A stretch of DNA of 64,000 nt from Nocardioides sp. cx-173 (GTDB lineage: Bacteria > Actinomycetota > Actinomycetes > Propionibacteriales > Nocardioidaceae), in assembly GCF_021117365.1 (NCBI RefSeq), contig NZ_CP088262.1:4156501-4220500 (forward strand), written 5' to 3'. Shown piece by piece: positions 56,218 through 64,000 of the stretch (within the stretch, counting starts at the first letter, position 1; each line of letters opens with the position of its first letter). A program made the translations under genes and the position numbers. Below the pieces are notes generated by a model, which had not been told where the DNA came from, made no database searches, and worked only from the letters and a program-made list of their open reading frames with translations.

Positions 56218-56358
56218 ATGGGCGACTGCATCAACTGTCAGCAGGACCTGGCGGGAAGCGATTTCACCCCTGCCTGGGCGGACGGGAACAATCCTGAGGC
56301 CTACTGCATTTGTCGGCACTGCGGAACGGAAAACATGGTCGAAACCGGGCAGGGTTAG
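56218..56358 (+). CDS. 46-residue zinc-ribbon-like protein
   Basis: MGDCINCQQDLAGSDF opens with a CxxC knuckle and YCICRHCGTEN supplies the second pair, as in a rubredoxin-type zinc ribbon. A perfect AGGAGG lies 6 nt before the ATG, which fixes the start against longer in-frame options. Orphan small protein; nucleic-acid or protein binding is possible but unproven. Confidence 0.65.
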   Translation: MGDCINCQQDLAGSDFTPAWADGNNPEAYCICRHCGTENMVETGQG

Positions 56359-56487
56359 GCAGGCCTGAGTGACGCGGCGTGGGGCTCTCACCGCGGAGTT
56401 CGCGCGAAGTCACAAGTCTGGCTCCTGCATCAAGACCCCCTGAGCTTCCACGTGATCGAAGCCGCCGACAGCAATGAAAGGGTGCCC

Positions 56488-56625
56488 ATGCCTGGCCCGG
56501 AACAATGGTGCGACGCGTTGTATTTCCCCCACGGCCGACGCCGGTATGGCGGAGTCCATTGTCGTCTGGAGCCGGGGCATGAGGGCGAACATTGGTGCGA
56601 GGCAGAAGACGAGATGGATTCTTAG
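56488..56625 (+). CDS. 45-residue Cys/His small protein (tentative)
   Basis: MPGPEQWCDALYFPHGRRRY continues with GVHCRLEPGHEGEHWCEAEDE. The pattern C...H...C....GH.G.H.C resembles the small zinc-binding modules often found in actinobacterial and phage proteins. No good ribosome site precedes the ATG; in-frame GTGs at 56482 and 56452 are alternatives. The frame stays open back to the stop of the zinc-ribbon gene. Confidence 0.4.
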   Translation: MPGPEQWCDALYFPHGRRRYGGVHCRLEPGHEGEHWCEAEDEMDS

Positions 56626-56883
56626 GGCCTGCGAGCGTTCTTGCATGCGGGGTCGAGTGGCCCCACCGATCGCGTAGACGGGCAGCCAAGCAGGCGCCGG
56701 TTCCGAGTGGCAGCTATGCGGTTCCCAGCGCATCTCCGGGCGCAAGTGCGTCATTGCGCCGCGAGCCAGACGCACTGGCCGGCCAGTGGGCCACGCCCTA
56801 CGCGCTGTCGGTACCGCTGTTGGCGGTCGTGAGCGGAGGAACCATCGCGGCTTCCCATGCGCTTGCGGCCGGTTCGGGGTGGT

Positions 56884-57267
56884 TCAGACCTCTGAGAGCT
56901 CCGCACGCAGCTTTTCGGTGACCGTCCTCAATGTCTCGGCGTCCCTCAGGTCGAGCTGACGAGCCTGCTGGCTGATCTCGGCCAACCGCGCCTTGGCCGA
57001 CTCCACCGAGTGCGCGACATCCCCAATGTGGAAGCCACCAACATGCAGCCGCGCCACACCCTCAGACATCCCCCAGCGCCAGTTCCGCTGGTCCGCCAAA
57101 AAGACCTCCCGGGCGCTGGGGGGTCGCGACAACGCGAAGGTGACACGAACCTCCGTGCGGGCACGAGCAGGATGCTCGATGGGCACGATGACCTCCTCGA
57201 ATCCGATAATTTCGAGCGGGTCTTCGGGGGTCTCGTCCTCGGGGTCAATAGGCATCACGACGGTCAT
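56884..57267 (-). CDS. Protein of unknown function in the accessory region
   Basis: 127 residues (MTVVMPIDPEDETPEDPLEI). A beta-rich middle (RTEVRVTFALSRPPSAREVF, RWGMSEGVARLHVGGFHIGD) is followed by a C-terminal helix (SVESAKARLAEISQQARQLD). TAGCCT lies 7 nt before ATG 57267, favouring it over earlier in-frame ATGs. No family recognised and no signal peptide. Confidence 0.6.
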   Translation of the reverse strand: MTVVMPIDPEDETPEDPLEIIGFEEVIVPIEHPARARTEVRVTFALSRPPSAREVFLADQRNWRWGMSEGVARLHVGGFHIGDVAHSVESAKARLAEISQQARQLDLRDAETLRTVTEKLRAELSEV

Positions 57268-57638
57268 GACGCGGAGGCTATCCATACGCACCGACAACCG
57301 GCCGTGGTCCACTTGCGGGTGGTCTGAACCGGGTGCTCTGAACGCACGGAAGGCCCCCGCCGTAGCGGGGGCTTCCGTGGGGGTGTCTCAGCGGGCATAG
57401 GGTGCTGCGCGGGCCCCGTTGCTGGTTGCGATGCCGGAGGCGATCAAGCGCCCGTCGCGAATGAGGATCCAGCGCCAGCCGGTCGTGCCGTTGAGGCCGG
57501 CGGTGCTCTAGTTGCAGGATCCTCATTCGGACCAGGATCAGGCGTCGGCGGGAGCTGTCGACGTCATTCCGGCTCCTGTCAGCAATCGACAGCGGCGCTT
57601 AACCGTCCGAGGCGGGACAGCGGTCTAGTGTCCTTCTC
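57268..57638. other. Gene-poor stretch with a hairpin and a gene remnant
   Basis: A strong hairpin at 57345-57379 (arms CACGGAAG(G)CCCCCGC and GCGGGGGCTTCCGTG) looks like a terminator. On the minus strand, 57388-57507 stays open and reads GWRWILIRDGRLIASGIATS to a stop, like the tail of a lost gene. The rest shows nothing. Confidence 0.5.
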
Positions 57639-58187
57639 GTGCTCGTGACCACTCACAGTCCATTGATCACTGATCCGGAAGTGGTTGCCATCTACGTGGG
57701 CGTCGCGGTCAGCGGTGTTCTTGCCGCGATCGCTGTCATCATTTCGCTGCGTTCGCTTGCGATCCAGAAAGAGAGCGGCCGTGCGGCAGTCATCTCCGCT
57801 GAGGCAGCACAGCGGGCCAACTGGCTCACCGAGCAGCGGATGCTGCACGAGGTTGCGAACAATCAGCCTGTCACGCCCGCACAGGGTGCTGATCTCGACG
57901 CAGGCGACGCGCAGGAACCCAACGTGCGTTGGTCTCTGGATCGGAAATCCAAGAACGCGTTCGTGCTGAGAAACGTCGGAACAGACGTGGCTGAAGAGGT
58001 CCGCATCCCCGCCGAGGGCGCCGCGCCGATCAGTCGTGGATTGCCTCAGTCCGCGACCCTACGACCACAAGAGTCAGTCGAGTTCCTGATGATCGGCGCC
58101 ATGGGAGCCCCAGTGCCTAACGAGATCCTCGTCACCTGGAAGGGACGCGATCCGGACGATCCGCTCGTACTCCCGGTTCCGAGATAG
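57639..58187 (+). CDS. Membrane-anchored protein of unknown function
   Basis: 182 residues. One N-terminal membrane helix (VVAIYVGVAVSGVLAAIAVI), a helical stalk (EAAQRANWLTEQRMLHEVAN) and a C-terminal Ig-like beta domain (NAFVLRNVGTDVAEEVRI, EILVTWKGRDPDDPLVL). TAGTGT lies 7 nt before the GTG (leaderless). This layout is frequent among actinobacterial orphan proteins in variable regions. Function unknown. Confidence 0.7.
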   Translation: MLVTTHSPLITDPEVVAIYVGVAVSGVLAAIAVIISLRSLAIQKESGRAAVISAEAAQRANWLTEQRMLHEVANNQPVTPAQGADLDAGDAQEPNVRWSLDRKSKNAFVLRNVGTDVAEEVRIPAEGAAPISRGLPQSATLRPQESVEFLMIGAMGAPVPNEILVTWKGRDPDDPLVLPVPR

Positions 58188-58331
58188 CGCAACTGCCGAG
58201 CCCGTCGGCGCACCGGCTCCCCGCCGCACCGATCCCGATCGCCGCCGACAAGCGCGTCATATCCCCGCCATTGCCGCGCCCGTCTCACCGAACTGGTCAC
58301 CCGGTGAAGCACTCGTCCGCCGCGGCCAACC

Positions 58332-59585
58332 TCAACGTCCGACCAACTGAGCCGGGGCGCGGGAGCGATGTCGGTGGCCGGTGGGGGTGGTGGTCTCGAT
58401 CGTGTGGCGGGCTTGGGTGACGACGGGGGTGGCGAACCAGCCGGGGGCTTGCTTGGCGAGGTTGCAGCGCTGGCAGAGGCCCTGGAGGTTGGCCGCGGAG
58501 GTCTCGCCGCCGGCCTGGAAGGCGTGGGCGTGGTCGGTCTGGGCGATCGGGGCGCCGCACCAGGGGGTGCGGCAGAGGTCCTGGTCGCGGGTGGCGACGA
58601 GGTCGGCCAGGCCCTGGGGGGCGAGGCGGGCGCGGGAGTCCATGGCGACCAGCTCGCCGGTGGCGGGGGCGACGTAGAGGCGGCGGATGAAGGCCCGCGC
58701 CTGTGCCGTCGCGTCCTTGACGAGGGCGCGAGCCCAGGGGGCGGGCACGGGGCCGTAGCCGGCCAGGTGCGCCGCGTCGTCGGCCTGGCCGAGCAGGGAC
58801 CGATCGGTCATCACGAGCTTCACCTCGACCCGCGGGGTCTCCGCGGCGGAGGCGCCGGTGACGCGTGCGACGAGGGTGTCGGCCATGACCTGGCCCTTGC
58901 CGCGCTCGTCACCGCTGGCCACGGCGGCTTTGGCGGCGGCCAGGAGGGCGGCGTAGACACCGACACCGGCCGTGACCGGGAGCAGGGCGGTGACCCAGCA
59001 CATCGTGTCCGGGGCGGGGCGGATGCTGACGTGGCGCTCGGTCTCCGCCTTGCGGGCCCGGGCGACGATCGCGGCGGGGTCGAGCTCGCAGGCGAGCTTC
59101 TTGGCGGCCCGTGCCAGGGCGGTGTCGCTCATGGTCGCGGCCTCGCCGGTGGCGCAGAGGCGGCGGTCGATCTCGGCCCGGTGCTCCAGCGACAGGCAGG
59201 CGGTCTCGCGGGCCAGGATGGTGGCGCGCCACTCGTTGAGCCGGCCCTGCCGCATCAGGCCGAGAGTGTGCGGCATCTCGCCGGCCAGGACCTTCGCCAG
59301 CCCGAGCAGGCGCGAGCCCTTGTGGGGAGACTCCCGCCGGGCCAGGGCGAGCTGCTCGGCGACGCCCTCTCCGACGCGCTCGGCACGCACCCCCGCGTCG
59401 ACCTGGGCGGCGCGCTGGGACTCGTCGAGGTCCGCCGCGGTCGTGGCCTGCGCCGCGCTGCCGATGCAGTGCAGCTCCTCGATCTTGCGGATGAGGTCGA
59501 TGCGCTGAGCGTCCGAGAGGTCACGCGGGCAGTCGACGAGGACGGAGGCCGTCTCGTCGAGCTGTCTCATGAGGGTGTCGAACAT
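58332..59585 (-). CDS. DUF222 domain HNH endonuclease
   Basis: 417 residues of the REP13E12/DUF222 family. N-terminal DUF222 helical domain (residues about 1-300) and a C-terminal HNH nuclease: LCRTPWCGAPIAQTDHAHAF and LQGLCQRCNLAKQAPGW with paired CxxC knuckles. TAGGAT 7 nt before ATG 59585 supports the start. Such genes are abundant and scattered in Nocardioides-like genomes and behave as semi-mobile elements. It marks the right edge of the accessory region. Confidence 0.9.
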   Translation of the reverse strand: MFDTLMRQLDETASVLVDCPRDLSDAQRIDLIRKIEELHCIGSAAQATTAADLDESQRAAQVDAGVRAERVGEGVAEQLALARRESPHKGSRLLGLAKVLAGEMPHTLGLMRQGRLNEWRATILARETACLSLEHRAEIDRRLCATGEAATMSDTALARAAKKLACELDPAAIVARARKAETERHVSIRPAPDTMCWVTALLPVTAGVGVYAALLAAAKAAVASGDERGKGQVMADTLVARVTGASAAETPRVEVKLVMTDRSLLGQADDAAHLAGYGPVPAPWARALVKDATAQARAFIRRLYVAPATGELVAMDSRARLAPQGLADLVATRDQDLCRTPWCGAPIAQTDHAHAFQAGGETSAANLQGLCQRCNLAKQAPGWFATPVVTQARHTIETTTPTGHRHRSRAPAQLVGR

Positions 59586-59700
59586 GTGTTCGATCCTATG
59601 CCTCGCCGGGGACATCGGTCCTCCGGCAATCGAGCGTCTGTGGATACCGGCCGACCTAACGCCGGCCCGTGCACACCAAGTGGCCTGGACGGCCCGGAGA

Positions 59701-60822
59701 TCAGGTCACCCAGCGGCCGCAGTGGAGGACGCGCTGGACGGCGAGGTCCTGGTCGAGGACGACGAGGTCGGCGCGGTAGCCGGGGCGCAGGGCGCCGACG
59801 CGGTCGAGGTGCAGGAGGGCGACGGGGGTGGAGGTGGCGGCGCGGACCACGTCGGCGATGGGCAGCCCCGCGACCTGGACGGCGTACTGCACGGCCGCGG
59901 CCATGGTGAGCGTCGAGCCGGCGATGGCGCCGCCCTCGGCGAGTCGGGCGACGCCGTCACGGACGGTGACCGTCATCCGCCCCAGCCGGTAGTCGCCGTC
60001 GGCGGCGGCGGCGGCCGCCATCGCGTCGGTGACCAGGACGAAGAGGTGCGGCTTGGCCTCGGCCGCCAGCCGCAGCGCGGCGGGATGGACGTGCACGCCG
60101 TCCGCGATGAGCTCGACGTAGGCGTCGGGGTGCTCCAGCAGCGCCGCGATCGGGCCGGGCTCGCGGTGGTGCAGCGGCCGCATGGCGTTGAACAGGTGGG
60201 TGCCGACGCTCGCGCCCGCGTCCAGCGCCGCCCGCGCCACGTCGTATGTCGCCTCGGTGTGGCCGATCGCCGACACGACTCCCGCGGCCGTGAGCCGGCG
60301 GATCGCGTCCAGGCCGCCGGGCAGCTCCGGGGCGAGGGTGACCATCCGCAGGTGGCCGCGCCCGGCCTCGACCAGCGCGTCCAACAGGGCCGGCTCGGGG
60401 TCGGTCAGCAGCGCGGGGTCGTGGGCGCCGGCCCGCCGAGGGCTCAGCCACGGGCCCTCGAGGTGGATGCCGGCCACGACGCCCTCGTCGGCGGCCGCCG
60501 CGAGCTCGGCGACGGAGGACAGGAGGCGATCCGGCGTCGCCGTCACCAGGCTGGCCATCATCGTCGTGGTGCCGTGCTGGAGATGGGCGGCGGTGACGGC
60601 GGCGGCGTCCTCCCGCGAGCCGGTGTCGTAGGAGGCACCACCCCCGCCGTGCGCGTGCCCGTCGACGAACCCGGGGACGAGCGTGGCCTCGGGCAGGTCG
60701 ACGTCGGCGGGGCGGTCCGGCACTCCGGATCCCACGTCGGCGATCCGGTCGCCCTCGACGAGCACCCACCCCGGCGCAAAGACCCGCGCCGGGGTGACCA
60801 CCCGTCCGGCCGAGATCAGCAT
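59701..60822 (-). CDS. nagA: N-acetylglucosamine-6-phosphate deacetylase
   Basis: 373 residues, removes acetate from GlcNAc-6-P in the cytoplasm. Motifs: VPGFVDGHAHGGGG (HxH), HLEGPWLSPRRAGAHD (metal Glu), SAIGHTEATYD, GTHLFNAMRPLHHRE and VTDAMAAAAAADGDYRLG (catalytic Asp). It lies 2 nt after the PTS IIC gene, last in the gntR-IIC-nagA operon. Confidence 0.95.
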   Translation of the reverse strand: MLISAGRVVTPARVFAPGWVLVEGDRIADVGSGVPDRPADVDLPEATLVPGFVDGHAHGGGGASYDTGSREDAAAVTAAHLQHGTTTMMASLVTATPDRLLSSVAELAAAADEGVVAGIHLEGPWLSPRRAGAHDPALLTDPEPALLDALVEAGRGHLRMVTLAPELPGGLDAIRRLTAAGVVSAIGHTEATYDVARAALDAGASVGTHLFNAMRPLHHREPGPIAALLEHPDAYVELIADGVHVHPAALRLAAEAKPHLFVLVTDAMAAAAAADGDYRLGRMTVTVRDGVARLAEGGAIAGSTLTMAAAVQYAVQVAGLPIADVVRAATSTPVALLHLDRVGALRPGYRADLVVLDQDLAVQRVLHCGRWVT

Positions 60823-60824
60823 GC

Positions 60825-62071
<1,247 letters not shown>

Positions 62072-62075
<4 letters not shown>

Positions 62076-62854
62076 CGCTTCTTCTTCCTCTCGGCGGTGT
62101 TGCGGCGTTGGCCCAGGTCGTCACGGCCCAGGGACATGTGGATCTGGTAGCGGTCGCCGCGGTAGCGGGACACGACGTGCTCCATGGGTCGCCCGGCGCT
62201 GGACGAGACGCGGCGGAACACGAGCAGAGGGGTGTTGAGCGGTGCGTCGAGGCGCCGCGCGGTGGCCGCGTCGGCGGTCTCCCCCCACAGCGTCTGCTCG
62301 GCGGCGTCGATGGGGGCGTCGAAGACGTCGGCGAACAGCTCGTAGAGCGAGCCGCCGAGGTCGTGACGGTCCAGGCCGGGGAGCAGGGCGCGGGGGTACC
62401 AGCCGTGCTCGAGCGCGATCGGCTCGCCGTCGGCGAGACGCACCCGGTCGACCCGCCACGCCGTGCCGTCGCCGTCGAGCCCGAGCGCGTGCACGACCTC
62501 GGTCGGCGGCTCGTCCAGCTCCACCGACAGCAGCCGGGTGGAGGGCTCCAGCCCCCGGCGGCGCATGTCCTGGCTGAACGACGCGAGGTGTAGCCGGCTC
62601 TCCAGCCGCGGCGTGGACACGAAGGTCCCCTTGCCGTGCACGCGCCGCAGCAGGCCGTCGGAGACCAGGCCGTCGATGGCCTTGCGCACCGTCGCACGGG
62701 ACACGCCGTACGTCGCCATGAGGTCGCGCTCGGAGGGGATCGCGGCCCCCGGCCCCAGCTCTCGGGCGGCCAGCTCGGCGAGCGCGTCGCTGAGCTGGGC
62801 GTGCTTGGTGAGCGGTCCCTCGATGAGGGTGCGGTCACGGGGACTGGTGGACAC
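62072..62854 (-). CDS. GntR/HutC-family regulator of amino-sugar use (DasR/NagR-like)
   Basis: 260 residues: N-terminal winged HTH (SDALAELAARELGPGAAIPS, ERDLMATYGVSRATVRKAID, VHGKGTFVSTPR) and a C-terminal UTRA effector domain (ESRLHLASFSQDMRRRGLEP, LEHGWYPRALLPGLDRHDLG, VVSRYRGDRYQIHMSLGR). In this family GlcN-6-P or GlcNAc-6-P releases the protein from DNA. The GTG start has GAGAGG upstream. It heads the operon and faces the SIS gene across a palindromic operator. Confidence 0.92.
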
Positions 62855-62881
62855 GAGAGCCTCTCGACGGAGCCAGATGAC

Positions 62882-62907
62882 ACTGGTACGGTCTGGTCCG
62901 TACCAGT
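62882..62907. promoter_or_regulatory. Operator in the divergent gntR/SIS promoter
   Basis: Arms ACTGGTACGG (62882-62891) and CCGTACCAGT (62898-62907), perfect over 10 bp with a 6-nt centre. The outer ACTGGT..ACCAGT matches the ends of the DasR-type dre site. It can serve both divergent transcripts. Confidence 0.7.
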
Positions 62908-62959
62908 TGGGAGTGTGAGCCCCCTCACCGGGGTTGTCAAGGGACCAGGGCGGGAGCGC

Positions 62960-64000
62960 GATGAGCACACAGATGGCCCGGGAGATCGCCGAGCAGCCCG
63001 ACGCCGTACGGCGCACGCTCGCCGCGCTGCGTCCCCAGCGCGACGCGGTCCGCTCGCTCCTGCGCGGCCGGCGCCGGGTCCTGTTCGCCGCCCGGGGATC
63101 CTCCGACAACGCCGCGATCTACGGCCGCTACCTGCTCGAGACCCAGGCCGGTGTCGCCGGCGGACTGGTCTCGCCCAGCGTCGCGACCCACTACCGGTCG
63201 CGGCTGGACCTGTCGGACTGCGTGGTGGTCAGCGTGTCCCAGTCGGGAGCGACCGAGGAGATCGTGGCGACCCAGGAGTGGGCCCGCTCCTGCGGCGCGG
63301 CCACCCTCGCCGTCACCAACGTCGCCGACTCCCCGCTGGCGGGCGCGGCCGACCTGTCCCTGGTGACGCAGGCGGGAGCCGAGGTCGCCGTGCCCGCCAC
63401 GAAGACCTACCTCACCCAGCTGGTGGCGATGGCGGTGCTGACCGCCTCCGTGCTCGAGGATCCGGGACCGCTGGACGCCGCGCTGGACCGGGTCCCCGGC
63501 GAGATCGAGCGGCTGCTCGACGTCCCCGTCGACGAGGCGGTGGCGGCCCTGCGCGACACGGCGTACACGGTCGTGTCGGGGCGCGGGCTGATGATGGGCA
63601 CCGCGCTCGAGACCGCGCTGAAGCTCGAGGAGACCTGCCAGCGCCCGGTGCGCGGCTACTCCTACGCCGACCTGCGGCACGGCCCGATCGCGGTGGTCAC
63701 CCAGGGCATGACCGCCCTGCTGCTGGCCGCGCCGGACGGGCCGCTGCTCGAGCCGCTGGTCGACCTCGCCGACGACCTGGCCTCGCGCGGTGCCCGGGTC
63801 GTGGGCATCGGCGGCGACGCGGCCTTCGCGCGGGCGTGTGCCGTCCATGTCGCGGGCCCCGACCTCACCGAGGCCGCCGCACCGCTGGGCGCCATCGTGC
63901 CCGGCCAGCGCATCGTCGAGGGGCTGGCTCGCGACCTCGGCCTGGACCCCGATCGCCCCCAGGGGCTGGCCAAGGTCACCTCGACCGACCCACACTCGTG
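62960..64000 (+). CDS. SIS-domain glucosamine-6-phosphate deaminase/isomerase-like protein (cut by window edge)
   Basis: 347 codons visible. Two SIS domains: RVLFAARGSSDNAAIYGRYL with VVSVSQSGATEEIVATQEWA, and YTVVSGRGLMMGTALETALK with RGYSYADLRHGPIAVV. This is the C-terminal half of GlmS without the glutaminase domain, the type known as NagB-II or AgaS-like deaminases. Beside nagA it most likely converts GlcN-6-P to fructose-6-P and ammonia. GGGCGGGAG precedes the ATG. Only the last few residues should be missing. Confidence 0.88.

Noticed and set aside
56410..56775. 121-codon minus-strand open frame with many Met/Cys residues
   Set aside because: No ribosome site or domain, and it overlaps a better plus-strand Cys/His small protein.

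Overview
The window is 64 kb of very GC-rich DNA with densely packed, often overlapping genes (ATGA and GTGA junctions), many GTG starts, and at least fourteen genes whose start codon lies 6-7 nt after a TANNNT -10 element (leaderless transcripts). With a FadE5-type acyl-CoA dehydrogenase, a mycothiol-type DinB enzyme, HutF-route histidine degradation, a DUF222-HNH gene and IdeR-like and KstR-like operators, this points to an actinobacterium, most like Nocardioides or a relative. The genus is an inference. No rRNA, CRISPR array, integrase or transposase is visible; there is one tRNA (Gly, CCC).

Layout. 1-3.5 kb: histidine-catabolism operon on the minus strand (M20 amidohydrolase, hutF, hutI, the last cut by the window edge). 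3.5-10.8 kb: nitroreductase, M20 dipeptidase plus MFS exporter, dienelactone hydrolase, DUF1992, and a pair of CitE-like lyases (malyl-CoA type). 10.8-15.2 kb: M48 protease and the other half of the hut pathway (hutH-hutU). 15.4-23.6 kb: two secreted proteins, an IclR regulator, and a large membrane Fe-S oxidoreductase with a repetitive tail. 24-32.3 kb: sodium:solute symporter, an RHH regulator/DUF4097 operon with a clear operator, an iron-regulated siderophore reductase, dcd, and a hybrid histidine kinase. 32.3-44.7 kb: core metabolism (GDSL hydrolase, tRNA-Gly, Rrf2 regulator, FadE5-like dehydrogenase, SDR, crotonase, phosphoglucomutase). 44.8-52 kb: two signalling systems, a methyltransferase, a DUF6351 secreted hydrolase and an OsmC protein. 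52-58.3 kb: an accessory, visibly less GC-rich stretch with an FRG-domain protein carrying 50-residue tandem repeats, a frameshifted Abi_C-like gene and several small orphan proteins. 58.3-59.6 kb: DUF222-HNH nuclease. 59.7-64 kb: amino-sugar use (nagA, PTS IIC, GntR regulator, divergent SIS-domain deaminase, cut by the right edge).

How the genes work together. HutH, HutU, HutI and HutF convert histidine through urocanate and imidazolonepropionate to formiminoglutamate and then N-formylglutamate. The M20 enzyme translationally coupled to hutF is the best candidate for the last (HutG) step. In the amino-sugar cluster IIC imports and phosphorylates GlcNAc with IIB/IIA encoded elsewhere, NagA deacetylates, and the SIS protein probably deaminates GlcN-6-P, under the GntR regulator whose likely operator lies in the divergent promoter.

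The most unusual items are: an 85-nt palindromic repeat found twice, once inserted in frame inside hutF; several other long near-perfect palindromes at gene ends; seven SLFD motifs in the tail of the Fe-S protein; the repeat-FRG protein in the accessory stretch; and a set of palindromic operators that can be tied to specific genes.
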